In this document: in pieces, positions 55,735 through 63,906 of the stretch
Numbering within the stretch: the first letter of the stretch is position 1
Layout of the letters: each line of letters starts with the position of its first letter
DNA from: Streptomyces sp. NRRL S-340
GTDB lineage: Bacteria; Actinomycetota; Actinomycetes; Streptomycetales; Streptomycetaceae
Reading direction: 5' to 3'
Length of the DNA stretch: 64,000 nucleotides
Assembly (NCBI RefSeq): GCF_000720185.1
Contig: NZ_JOIY01000030.1
Coordinates: 39,874-103,873 of the forward strand
Translations under genes and position numbers: made by a program
The notes under the pieces: generated by a model
Databases searched by the model: none
Told to the model about the DNA's origin: nothing
Seen by the model: only the letters and a program-made list of their open reading frames with translations

Positions 55735-56233
55735 CGGGACTTTTCCTCGTCCCCGCTACAGACCTGAACCCACCACTCACCCCAGCTCCCATCCCGTCCG
55801 CCGTCGACCCACACACCGTGGAGCGGGCGTGGTCCATGGCGTTCAGGTGGAGCGCGCCACTGTACGAACGACCTGGACGTCATGGGCCGCGTCTGCTCGG
55901 CTTCGCCTGGGTCGACGGTGGACGGGATGGGAGCCACCGCGCACGCCACAACGGACCCGCGGGCGGAAACGGCGCCCCCTCCATCCCGGTGCCAGCCGAT
56001 CGCCGCCGGAGGCATGTCCTTGACCGTGGCCGCTCTATGCGGTGATCGACTCATGGCCTCCGGCCCTATCCACAGTGGGCGCGCGTCGGCGTAGCGCGCC
56101 CGGAGCGGGCCGAAGGCAGGAGCGCAGGGCGGAGCGGAGCCGGGAAGCGCGCCCGGCGGAGCGGAGCGCAGCCGGGGCTTGATGAAGTAGGGAAACTCTT
56201 ACCGCATCCACCACGTGTGGCTCTCTCGTCGCC
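55735..56233. other. Non-coding segment with a long inverted repeat and a GC-rich GGAGCG tract
   Basis: 499 bp. The left part holds the inverted repeat listed next. From 56090 to 56180 a purine/GC-rich tract repeats GGAGCG-like words and GCGCGCCCGG, similar to tracts near replication genes in Streptomyces elements. The mirror-image ORFs on both strands arise from the palindrome. Confidence 0.5.
55785..55934. repeat. 150-nt imperfect palindrome (64-nt arms, 22-nt loop)
   Basis: Arm 1 is 55785-55848 and arm 2 55871-55934. The outer 26 bp match at 25 positions (GCTCCCATCCCGTCCGCCG against the complement of CGGTGGACGGGATGGGAGC), the inner 15 bp at 13; the middle is weaker. A transcript or single strand would fold into one long stem. 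It may be an origin element, a MITE remnant or a structured RNA. Confidence 0.75.
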
Positions 56234-56370
56234 TCATAGGTGCCAGGTGCTGAGCTTGGTCAACGCTTCGGCGCGGTCTTCGATGACCTTCATGCGGGCG
56301 AGCCGTTCGGCTTCGTGGTGGTGGGCGTCCTGGGCCGTGGTCTGGCCGGGCCACTTGCGGTAGAGGAGTC
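56234..56370 (-). pseudogene. Truncated minus-strand coding remnant
   Basis: Reading leftward, a clean coding frame ends at TGA (56234-56236) with KWPGQTTAQDAHHHEAERL ... EALTKLSTWHL. It has no start and stops being coding at about 56370, exactly where the plus-strand rep remnant begins. Both genes look cut at the same join. Family not recognised. Confidence 0.4.
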
Positions 56371-56723
56371 CGTGCAAGCTCCTCGACCCGCTCTACCCGG
56401 ACCTGCGGCTCTGGGCCTGGGCTCACATGCTTGGCTTCCGCGGCCACTTCTCCTCGAAGTCCCGCCGGTACTCCACCACGCTCGGTGCCCTCCGTCAGGC
56501 ACGCGCCGACTACCGCGCCGCGCAGGAACACGCCGCCCTCGGCCTGGACGACGCCGAGCCGGACACCGTCCTTGTCCTCGCCGACTGGCAGTACGCCGGC
56601 CACGGCCACACCCCCGGTGAATCGGTCCTCGCCGTCACCACCGCCCGCGAGATCCAGACCAACCGCGAAACCGCCCGAGAAGCCCTACGCGATCACCTCG
56701 CCTCGGAAGGAGCCGCAGCATGA
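56369..56723 (+). pseudogene. 3' end of a replication initiator gene (RepSA-like)
   Basis: The frame reads LLDPLYPDLRLWAWAHMLGF, RGHFSSKSRRYSTTLGALRQAR and ends EGAAA; 'HMLGFRGHFS.KSRRYS' is typical of the C-terminus of RepSA-type initiators of AICEs. Only ~118 codons of a ~450-codon protein remain; an internal ATG at 56427 gives a 98-codon ORF that is not a full protein. The stop overlaps the xis start (ATGA). Replication function is lost. Confidence 0.75.
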
Positions 56724-56908
56724 CCACCGCCACCGCCGAACTGCTGACCGTGCCCGACGTCATGGCGCGGCTCAAGCTCGGCCGCTCCACGGTCTACGAC
56801 CTGATCCGCTCCCGTCGCCTGGTTTCCATCACCGTCGGCCGCTCCCGCCGCATTCGCGCTGACGCACTGCGCGACTTCATCACCCGCGAGACCGAGGAGG
56901 CCTCCTGA
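56720..56908 (+). CDS. xis: Excisionase-like helix-turn-helix protein (Xis)
   Basis: 62 residues. ELLTVPDVMARLKLGRSTVY, DLIRSRRLVSITVGRSRRI is the MerR-like/excisionase HTH ('helix-turn-helix domain 17'). It overlaps the rep stop and its own stop overlaps the int start (ATG at 56908), the rep-xis-int order of pSAM2-type elements. It would bias integrase toward excision. Confidence 0.9.
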   Translation: MTTATAELLTVPDVMARLKLGRSTVYDLIRSRRLVSITVGRSRRIRADALRDFITRETEEAS

Positions 56909-58059
56909 TGGCCAGCCAGCGCAAGCGCAACCCCAACGGGGCCGGCACCATCACCAAGCGCAAGGACGGCCGCTTCCAGTGCGCGGTCTACGTGCTCCAG
57001 CCGGACGGCACCCGTGCCCGCAAGTTCGCCTACGGCAAGACCTGGGCCGAGTGCGACGCCAAGCGTCGGGAACTCCTCGACAAGGTCGACCAGGGCGTGC
57101 CCGTGCTGACCCGGTCGGCCAAGCTCTCCGAGTGGCTGCCGTACTGGCTGGACAACGTCATCAAGCCCCGCCGGAAGCTGAGCACGTACGACAAGTACGA
57201 GGCACATGTCCGGCTCTACCTGGTGCCGCTCCTCGGCGCGAAGCGGCTCGAATCGCTGGGCGTCGCCGACGTGCGCCGCTTCCTTGTCCGCCTGGAGGCG
57301 GAGGCGACCGCGGCCACGGCCAAGGAGGCTCACCGCGTGCTGCGGTCGGCATTGTCCTCGGCCTGCCGAGAGGAACCGATCACGCGGAACGTCGCGAAGC
57401 TCGTCGAGCCGCCCCGGATCAAGGAGCGGGAGCTGAGCCCCTGGACGCTGGACGAAACCCTCGACTTCCTCGCCGCCGCCCGCACAGACCCGCTCTACGC
57501 GGCCTTCGTGCTCGCCTTCGCGATGGGGCTGCGCCGGGGGGAGATCGTTGGGCTTCGTTGGTCGGACGTCGACCTCGACAACCGGGTGCTCTACGTCCGC
57601 CAGCAGATGCAGCGTCGCCGTGGCGTCCTCTACGACGACGATCCGAAGATCCGCCGTCGCCGTGCCGTTCCGCTGCCCGCTCTCTGCATCGCGCCCCTGC
57701 GCTGGCACCGCACGCGGCAGGCAGCTGCTCGCGCGAAGGCGGGGGAGGGGTGGCAGGAGTCCGCGTACGTCTTCACCACTCGGACCGGCCGCCCGGTCGA
57801 GCCGCGCAACCTCTACCGCTCCTTCACCCGCGTCGCCCAGTCCGCCAGCCTTCGCGTGATCCGGCTGCATGATGCCCGGCACGGCACGGCCACGCTCCTC
57901 ACGGCGGCCGGGGTCGCGCCACGGGTCGTGATGGAGATCCTGGGCCACTCTCAAATCAGCATCACCATGGACGTGTACACGCACGTCGTCCAGGACACGC
58001 AGCGCGAGGCCATGAGCCACATGGACCGGCTGCTCAGGAGGCGTCGCGGTCGTCAGTGA
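56908..58059 (+). CDS. int: Tyrosine site-specific integrase
   Basis: 383 residues. N-terminal AP2-like DNA-binding segment (NGAGTITKRKDGRFQCAVYV), SAM-like core-binding domain (LSEWLPYWLDNVIKPRRKLS), catalytic domain with R210 (GLRRGE), H321-x2-R324 (LHDARHG), H347 (GHSQIS) and Y357 (DVYTHV). All catalytic residues are intact. It lies 70 bp from the tRNA-Arg gene that is its target. Confidence 0.95.
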   Translation: MASQRKRNPNGAGTITKRKDGRFQCAVYVLQPDGTRARKFAYGKTWAECDAKRRELLDKVDQGVPVLTRSAKLSEWLPYWLDNVIKPRRKLSTYDKYEAHVRLYLVPLLGAKRLESLGVADVRRFLVRLEAEATAATAKEAHRVLRSALSSACREEPITRNVAKLVEPPRIKERELSPWTLDETLDFLAAARTDPLYAAFVLAFAMGLRRGEIVGLRWSDVDLDNRVLYVRQQMQRRRGVLYDDDPKIRRRRAVPLPALCIAPLRWHRTRQAAARAKAGEGWQESAYVFTTRTGRPVEPRNLYRSFTRVAQSASLRVIRLHDARHGTATLLTAAGVAPRVVMEILGHSQISITMDVYTHVVQDTQREAMSHMDRLLRRRRGRQ

Positions 58060-58089
58060 CCGACCCCGTTGATGTCAGAAGTGGATGTC

Positions 58090-58123
58090 AAAGGTCCCGG
58101 ACCATGATCGGTCCGGGGCCTTT
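58090..58123. terminator. Bidirectional terminator between int and tRNA-Arg
   Basis: Arms AAAGGTCCCGGACC and GGTCCGGGGCCTTT pair over 14 bp with a 6-nt loop and are followed by T residues on each strand (TTTTG on plus; TTTGAC on minus). It ends int and the minus-strand tRNA transcript. Confidence 0.85.
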
Positions 58124-58127
58124 TGCC

Positions 58128-58203
58128 TGGTGCCCCCGGCAGGATTCGAACCTGCGACACCCGCTTTAGGAGAGCGGTGCTCTATCCCCTGAGCTACGAA
58201 GGC
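58128..58203 (-). tRNA. tRNA-Arg (anticodon CCT)
   Basis: Minus-strand 76-nt sequence beginning GCCTTCGTAGCTCAGGGGAT and ending in CGGGGGCACCA. Acceptor stem GCCTTCG/CGGGGGC pairs with two G-U, D-loop GCTCAGGGGATAGAGC, anticodon arm CCGCTCTCCTAAAGCGG (anticodon CCT), T-arm CAGGTTCGAATCCTG. The 3' CCA is encoded. Site of element integration. Confidence 0.95.
58130..58172. other. Right attachment-site repeat within the intact tRNA-Arg gene
   Basis: 43 bp identical to 49202-49244 and covering the 3' half of the tRNA from the anticodon loop to the acceptor end. The element supplies this 3' half, so the tRNA stays whole. Confidence 0.92.
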
Positions 58204-58698
58204 GGGGATGTGTGGGCAAAGGTGTTGGAAATCCGCCCACATCGGACGGATTCCGACCCCTGAGGGCCCCAGACATCCACAGGGCGCCCCACCAGAGTGG
58301 TGCACCGCGCACAGTCTAGCGGTTGTGGCCGCACACGGAGGCGGCTGCTGCTGCGTGGCCGCGGCTCCTGCGTGCCGAGTCCCTGTATCGGTCGGCGGAG
58401 CGTGTCGTGCGGTGACGCTCTGTCTCCCTGAGTTGCGTACGGTGTCGGGCGATCAGCATGAGCCCCTGGTGCGCGGTGGCCGTCCCAGGGAGGAGCAAGC
58501 CTTCAGATCGTCCTCGGACACGTTGTGGACCGCCCATGATGAACTGTGGCTCCCCCGGGCACTGTCCTGCACCGCTGGTGGCGAGCCTGGACGGACGAGA
58601 ACCCGCCCGCCGAACTCCATGCCCTGATCGGCACGGTCACCGTCGGCCACGGCATTGATCTCTGCTACCGCTGGCTACGGCGACTGCGTCGGTGAAGC
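58204..58698. other. Interval with a possible truncated gene
   Basis: 495 bp right of the tRNA. From 58546 to 58695 on the plus strand a 49-codon frame reads TVLHRWWRAWTDENPPAELH ... VGHGIDLCYRWLRRLRR, with coding-like codon use but no family match and a stop two codons before its GTG; it may be the end of a lost gene. Nothing else is supported. Confidence 0.35.
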
Positions 58699-59250
58699 TC
58701 ATGTGATCGGGGTTGACGCCGACCAGAAGTCGGAGTGGACGTTCGGGTCCGGAATCGGCTTTCCTGCGTAATTCGGTCCGATTGTCTTCGAGGTGGGCGG
58801 TGACACCGATGACTTTTCCACGCACGGTGTTGCCACTTCGAAGAACGCCTGCCCGTTGTCGCCGATCAAGAGGCGCACGTTAAATTCATCTGGCGTCTGG
58901 AAATACATAGCCGGACTTTCGGCGTTCCGGTTCATGCCGATCTGGCTGTATCCTTGTGATTTCCAGTAGCGCTCCACCACGCCCAGGAAGCTCCCCCTCC
59001 GCGCCTCCGAGATTACGGTCATTACCGCCCGCCGCCTCGATACGTCACAACTACCCTCAGTTGACTCACCATGGGTCCAATGAACTGTCGGCGTGATCGC
59101 GGCGAACGTGCCGTCAAGGATCTTGTCGGCGTGCTCTGCAGCTTCTTGCATGTTCATTTTTTTCGAGTCACCTACAGACGTTCCGTTCGAAGAGCTGCAT
59201 CCAGTCAGCAGCAAAGCGCCAAGTAGAATTCCAAGGTATGTACTTCTCAC
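58699..59250 (-). CDS. Lipoprotein linked to the DUF1023 hydrolase gene
   Basis: 183 residues from GTG 59250, which overlaps the upstream stop by 4 nt. STYLGILLGALLLTGCSSS is a lipoprotein signal with lipobox LTGC. The mature part is Ser/Thr rich with two further cysteines (GSCDVSRRR, TPCVEKS) and a helix-strand core (GVVERYWKSQGYSQIGMN, VRLLIGDNGQAFFEVAT). Coupled to the hydrolase. Not assigned to a family. Confidence 0.75.
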   Translation of the reverse strand: MRSTYLGILLGALLLTGCSSSNGTSVGDSKKMNMQEAAEHADKILDGTFAAITPTVHWTHGESTEGSCDVSRRRAVMTVISEARRGSFLGVVERYWKSQGYSQIGMNRNAESPAMYFQTPDEFNVRLLIGDNGQAFFEVATPCVEKSSVSPPTSKTIGPNYAGKPIPDPNVHSDFWSASTPIT

Positions 59251-61061
59251 CGAGGCTGCTCCCGAACGATCTGGTCGGATTTGCCGACAATAATCCTTGC
59301 AATATTGTCCGCCGACATCTGATCTTTTGTAGGGTTGAAGTAGTTGGAGTGGGCTTTCATCTTCCCGTGATCCTCGAAAATTGTCGGCCCGTCACTCACC
59401 GCGAACCGTGTGGCACCGAAAGCCTTGCTGGCGGGATCCTTGCCGAACCAAAGATCGTCGCCGTTCGGGTCACTCGCGCTCGCACCAGCTGCAGCGCCGA
59501 CTTCCGGCGCGCCCGCGAAACCCCCAAGAACACCCCCGACAACCCCGCCACCGACCTGCCCCTTGGAAGGAAGTCCAGTAACGATGTCGTGTTCGGCCGC
59601 GCCCACGAACACGTGTCCCTGACCTACATTCAACTGGCCCGCAGAGTTCGCCCCTGTCCCAGGGCTTCCCACGAGAATGATGTCATCGGCTCCTGGGATG
59701 CCGCCCTTCTCCTGAGCCGCAAGGCCGACGGTGAGTGATCCGTACGAATGGCCGATTGCCGTGATGTGAGGATCGCCTTTTTCGTGTGTCGCCGAAATCC
59801 CGGCCATGAACTGGTTGTAGGCGGGTGCTCCCGCCTCGGCATCGTCCGTGAACATGACACTCCTGCTGCTCAGGAAGTCACGCGCACTGATCTGGGGTGC
59901 GTCATAACCAAGCCAGACGATTGACGAAGTGGAGCTGTGCGGGGAAATTTCCCTGGCCGTCAGGGCCGTGTCCTGGGCGCGCTTCATTGTGCCGCCGGGG
60001 AAGTCCCCGTCAAGCCTCGCGGTGAGTCCTGGAAGATAGGAAGAGATGTTCTGTGCTGTGTCCGGATTTCCGTAGGCCACAATTGCCCGGCCGTTGCCTT
60101 CGTCGCCGATACCAAGGAGATACATGGGTGGGTCGCTGCCTGCGAGAAGCTTCTCCTGGATGCCTTTCAAGCCATCCAGCTTCGTCTGGGAGTCGTCGTC
60201 GTGCTGGCCTTCCAGTTTCGCGATCAACGTCTGAATGTTCTCGCGGTTCACCTCGTCACGCACCATCGCCGGTACGCCATCCAGGTTTCCGATAATCTCA
60301 GGGAAACCCCTCTTGTACTCATCCCGCTGATCATCGCTGAGACTGTTCCACCACTTGGTGATGTCGGCCGGCGACTTGTCCATCGGGATGTGGTCCAGAA
60401 GGTATTGGGTTGCCGCTGAGCTGACGGCGTCGACGTCGGACGCCACGTCGGCCCACGTCCTGGTGTCGACGGCCAGACCAGGTGAGGCCTTGAGTTTTTC
60501 CAGTGCCGTGCTGTAGCGGTCGTCGATCTCCGTGGCTTCCTGCACGGCGTGGGCGATGCGGTCGGCGATGTCCTGGGCCTTCGCACGGTTCGGGTTGGGG
60601 CTGCGCAGGCCGGTCATGTCCGGGCCGGGTCCGCGGCGGTAGATGCCATTGAACCCGGTGACCGTTCCGCCGGCGATCTTCTCTCCGGTCTGTTCGTTCT
60701 CGCCACCGGCGGGGTATGTGACACTGCCGCTTGCGTTGACCGTGTACGACAGCGACTTCGCGTCATCGAGTGCCTCGAGCAGGCGGCGACGTGGGGCGGC
60801 GATCTCGGACGAGAAGCCGGTAAGCACTCCGCTGATCAGGCCGCATTCGACCTGGGTGTAGTGGAAGTTCTGCGAGAGCTTGGCCAACTGCTTCTGCGCC
60901 GCGTTCGCCGCCTCGCCCTCGTTGGCCGTCTGCATGGCCTTGGTGATCTGCTTGTCGATACGGCCCTTGGCCGCGTCGGCCATGTCACTGATCGCGCGGT
61001 ACCCGTCCGCTGCGTCGGCGTACTCGGAAGGGCTGATGGTCCGCAGTTCATTGAGGTCCAT
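59247..61061 (-). CDS. DUF1023 alpha/beta hydrolase with N-terminal helical domain
   Basis: 604 residues. The first ~90 residues are helical (ELRTISPSEYADAADGYRAI ...) like WXG100-type leaders. The alpha/beta hydrolase spans ~330-540: WLGYDAPQISARDFLSSRSV, nucleophile elbow GHSYGSLT, VGSPGTGANSA, with a Gly/Ala-rich tail. In Streptomyces such proteins are coupled to WXG100-like genes and may leave the cell by a type VII system. Substrate unknown; no signal peptide. Confidence 0.85.
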   Translation of the reverse strand: MDLNELRTISPSEYADAADGYRAISDMADAAKGRIDKQITKAMQTANEGEAANAAQKQLAKLSQNFHYTQVECGLISGVLTGFSSEIAAPRRRLLEALDDAKSLSYTVNASGSVTYPAGGENEQTGEKIAGGTVTGFNGIYRRGPGPDMTGLRSPNPNRAKAQDIADRIAHAVQEATEIDDRYSTALEKLKASPGLAVDTRTWADVASDVDAVSSAATQYLLDHIPMDKSPADITKWWNSLSDDQRDEYKRGFPEIIGNLDGVPAMVRDEVNRENIQTLIAKLEGQHDDDSQTKLDGLKGIQEKLLAGSDPPMYLLGIGDEGNGRAIVAYGNPDTAQNISSYLPGLTARLDGDFPGGTMKRAQDTALTAREISPHSSTSSIVWLGYDAPQISARDFLSSRSVMFTDDAEAGAPAYNQFMAGISATHEKGDPHITAIGHSYGSLTVGLAAQEKGGIPGADDIILVGSPGTGANSAGQLNVGQGHVFVGAAEHDIVTGLPSKGQVGGGVVGGVLGGFAGAPEVGAAAGASASDPNGDDLWFGKDPASKAFGATRFAVSDGPTIFEDHGKMKAHSNYFNPTKDQMSADNIARIIVGKSDQIVREQPR

Positions 61062-61070
61062 GCGTCCGGA

Positions 61071-61541
61071 TCACCGGCCCTTTTCCCTGCCGCCGGCGGC
61101 GGACATGTCCTCGGAGTGGACCTTCAGCCCAGCGATCTCGGCCTTGATGGACTCGTCAGTCTTGAGCTGGTCATTCCCCACTTTTTCCAGCACGCTGGCG
61201 AGCCCGTTGCACAGCTCGCTGATGTCCTTCACGCGGCGTTCCCAGGAGTCGTACACCCTCTTTTGAGCTGCCGCGGTTGAACAGGCGGAATCCTTATCCT
61301 TGTCGATCCCTGTCGTGCCGCGCCGCAGCTTCGTCAGTGCCTTGCCGATGTCGTCCCGCAGGTCCCCCACGCCCTGGCCAGCCGTAGACCATGCCTTCCT
61401 GTCGGACCGGAGCCTGCCGGAAGCGCCGCTGCCGGTCGAACTCGTGCCGTTCTGGTCGCCGGGCAGCTGGTTGAGCTGCATCCGTGTGGAGTGCTGTACG
61501 GCTGCTGCGGCCTTGAGCTGCTCCCACTCGTCCCACGCCAT
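61071..61541 (-). CDS. WXG100-like protein (type VII secretion-related)
   Basis: 156 residues from ATG 61541 with GGAGGGG close by. MAWDEWEQLKAAAAVQHSTR is a stock opening of Streptomyces type VII-linked proteins; the rest is two long helices separated by a turn (DDIGKALTKLRRGTTG, SWERRVKDISELCNGLASVL). Nine bp before the hydrolase gene, same strand. Likely a partner or substrate. Confidence 0.75.
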   Translation of the reverse strand: MAWDEWEQLKAAAAVQHSTRMQLNQLPGDQNGTSSTGSGASGRLRSDRKAWSTAGQGVGDLRDDIGKALTKLRRGTTGIDKDKDSACSTAAAQKRVYDSWERRVKDISELCNGLASVLEKVGNDQLKTDESIKAEIAGLKVHSEDMSAAGGREKGR

Positions 61542-61559
61542 GCGTGGCCCCTCCCCGTG

Positions 61560-62040
61560 TCTCGTCGTACGTCGCCGAGACCTCTTGAACGCTCGATCGC
61601 AACTCTGCGGTGGTCGAGAAGCACAGTAGTAACGCTGCGTCGAGTGACCCATCCGTATCAGCCACCAGCCTGTCTGAGTAGGCGTACTCAGACGGCACCC
61701 CAGTCGTCGATCGGACGGGGGGCGGGAATCCTGGGAATCCGTAGGGCGGTTGTCCGGGTACTGGGAAGGGCGTTGGGAGTGATTCGGTGGTCGTCCGGCG
61801 TCGGCGGGAGACGGCGGCAACCGCGATCGCGGCTCCGAGGAGTACGACAGCTCCGACGCCCAGCGCGATCCAGAGAGGGGAGCTGTCATTCCTGCCGGTG
61901 CAGCGGCGCCTGCGGTCTGAGAGGCTTTCGAAGACGTTGGCTTTGATGCCACGTCCTTGAGGGCCGGGAGCGGATAGACGTTCGCCGGGCCGGGGTCGCC
62001 GGGATTCTGCAGCGCGATGGGCGGCCGCACTCGCCGAGGA
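61560..62040 (-). pseudogene. Frameshifted membrane-protein remnant, mycosin-like end
   Basis: One frame reads NPGDPGPANVYPLPALKDVASK ... GAAAPAG (upper part, to ~61890) and a different frame continues NDSSPLWIALGVGAVVLLGA ... AVAAVSRRRR with a proline-rich tail. Joined, they make the C-terminus of a type VII mycosin-like subtilase: linker, one transmembrane helix and basic tail. The 5' catalytic part is absent. A frameshift at ~61885-61890 separates the halves, so it is a decayed gene. Confidence 0.45.
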
Positions 62041-62214
62041 GTGTCAGAGCTGTCCCTGGTGGCAGTGTGCGGGGGCGGTTACAGCGTTTGGGGGTGTCGC
62101 ACGGCACCAGGCCTGATCTGCGACGACGGCATTTCCGACACATCCCACGAGGGCGGCTCGTGGTGGTGTGCGCGACTGGCGTCAGCGTACCGGATCAGGG
62201 CGTCGGCGGTGGGG

Positions 62215-63906
62215 TCAGGTCAGGGGGACGTGGGTGAAGCGGGAGGCGGTGCGGAGGTCTGTTTCTATGCGGGACGCGGTGCGGCGGAGGGCGGGGAGGA
62301 GGGTCTCGGTGCACTCCTCGCGGGTGTGGCGGGCCGCGTGCATGGCGATGTTGACCGCCGCTACGGGGTGGCCCGTGCGGTCGTGGACGGGGACGGCGAT
62401 CGCGCGCAGGCCTTCTTCGAGTTCCTCGTCGGCCAGGGCGTAGCCGAGCGGGCCGGGGTCCGTCAGGGCGCGGCCCGCTGCGGTGGCGTGGGCCGGGAGA
62501 CGGGTGCCGACGGTGAAGTTGACGCTCATGATGCGGTGGGTGGCCGCGTGGGCCGTGTACTGGATCTCGTCGCCGGCGGGGGTCAGGACCGCCAGGGACG
62601 CCGACTCGTGCACCTGGGCCGCCAGGTCCTCCAGGTGGGGCTGGGCGATCCGGGGGAGTGAGGTGCGGGACAGGGGCGGGAAGCCGAGGGAGAGGACCCG
62701 GGGGGTGAGGGCGAAGGTGCGGTCGGGGCCGGGTGCCACCAGTCCCAGGTGCTCGTAGGTGATGAGGGCCCTGCGGGCCGTGGCCCTGGCCAGGCCGGTC
62801 GCCTGCGCCGCCTGCGTGAGGGTCAGCGTCGGGTACTCCTCGCCGAAGGCGGTCAGGACCGTCAGGCCGCGGGCCAGGGATTCGATGAACTCCCTGCCGA
62901 GTTCCTGCTTCGACGCCGCCGTCCAGGTCGCCAGGCCGGAGACAGGGGCGGCCGGGTGCTCGGGGAGCGGCGCCGTCCGCAGGTCCGCCTCCATCGCCGT
63001 GACCGTTTCGCGCAGCCGGGGGAGCAGGGTGGCGCGCAGGCGCTCCGCGGAGTGGCGGCTGGTGTGGCTCACCACGCTCGCCACGCAGGCGATCCGGCCG
63101 GTGGCCGGGTCCCGTACCGGTACGGAGACGGCCACCAGGCCCGGTTCGATCAACTGGTCGTCCCCTGCCCAGCCCTCCCGGGCCGCCCGGGCGGTGCGCT
63201 CCTCGAAGTCGGCTGCCGAGGAGGGGGGAGCCGGCGGGATCGCCGGGAAGGCCCGGTTCTCCGGGTCGGCCGCCCGGCGCTCGTGCCAGTGGTGCCAGTC
63301 CTCGGCCGTCCACTGGGTGGCGAAGAGCGGGCCCGGTGCGGTGCGTTCGGCCGGGAGCAGGTCGCCGATGCGGAAGCTCAGCGACATGGCGCGGCGCCGG
63401 GTCGCCTGGTGGATGAACCGGATGCCGTCCCGGTCGGCGACCGCCAGCGACACCGACTCGTCCAGGGCGTCGGCGAGGGCGTCCGCCCGCGCGCCCAGGA
63501 GCGCGGGCAGGCGCAGGGCGGCCAGGTAGGCGTTGCCCAGTTCCATGAGGCGGGGGGTGAGGACGGCGTCCCGGCCGTCGAGGCGTACGTACCCCATGCG
63601 GGCGAGGGTCGCGGTGATGCGGTCGACCGTGGAACGGGCTAGGCCCGTCGTGCGTTCCAGGTCGCTCGGGCTCAGGGTTCCGCCCGCCTCCGTCAGCGCC
63701 CGCAGCACCCCGACGCCCCGCAGCAGCGGAGTGACCGCCTCCGCGGGGACGGCCGGTGTGGTGCTTGTGGTGGTTGTGGCTGGTGCGGTGTGGATGGCCC
63801 GTGTGGTGGCGCTTGCGTGCGTCGTGCCCGCCGCGGTGCCGGGCGCCGCCGTCCCGGGGACGTGCGGCGTCGGGTTCGCGGGCGTCGTCGAGGGCGTCGC
63901 GGGCAT
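62215..63906 (-). CDS. Fused double IclR-family regulator
   Basis: 563 residues from ATG 63906 behind GGGAGAA. After a 55-residue Ala/Thr/Pro tail come two complete IclR units: winged helix 1 (~60-115, VGVLRALTEAGGTLSPSDL, ERTTGLARSTVDRITATL), effector domain 1 (SVSLAVADRDGIRFIHQATR, VSVPVRDPATGRIACVASVV), then winged helix 2 (~345-395, GLTVLTAFGEEYPTLTLTQA) and effector domain 2 (SASLAVLTPAGDEIQYTAHA, AIAVPVHDRTGHPVAAVNIA). Such fusions occur among catabolic regulators (PcaR/PobR type). Target unknown; nothing divergent is visible before the window end. Confidence 0.88.
   Translation of the reverse strand: MPATPSTTPANPTPHVPGTAAPGTAAGTTHASATTRAIHTAPATTTTSTTPAVPAEAVTPLLRGVGVLRALTEAGGTLSPSDLERTTGLARSTVDRITATLARMGYVRLDGRDAVLTPRLMELGNAYLAALRLPALLGARADALADALDESVSLAVADRDGIRFIHQATRRRAMSLSFRIGDLLPAERTAPGPLFATQWTAEDWHHWHERRAADPENRAFPAIPPAPPSSAADFEERTARAAREGWAGDDQLIEPGLVAVSVPVRDPATGRIACVASVVSHTSRHSAERLRATLLPRLRETVTAMEADLRTAPLPEHPAAPVSGLATWTAASKQELGREFIESLARGLTVLTAFGEEYPTLTLTQAAQATGLARATARRALITYEHLGLVAPGPDRTFALTPRVLSLGFPPLSRTSLPRIAQPHLEDLAAQVHESASLAVLTPAGDEIQYTAHAATHRIMSVNFTVGTRLPAHATAAGRALTDPGPLGYALADEELEEGLRAIAVPVHDRTGHPVAAVNIAMHAARHTREECTETLLPALRRTASRIETDLRTASRFTHVPLT

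Noticed and set aside
55689..56054. Overlapping ORFs on both strands of ~110 residues
   Set aside because: They are mirror images created by the inverted repeat and have no family match.
56427..56723. Intact 98-residue gene before xis
   Set aside because: The sequence is the C-terminal end of a replication initiator and the coding frame continues upstream of the ATG.
58208..58627. 139-residue plus-strand ORF after the tRNA
   Set aside because: It starts inside the tRNA leader and has no family-like content; only the short frame 58546-58695 looks coding-like, and weakly.
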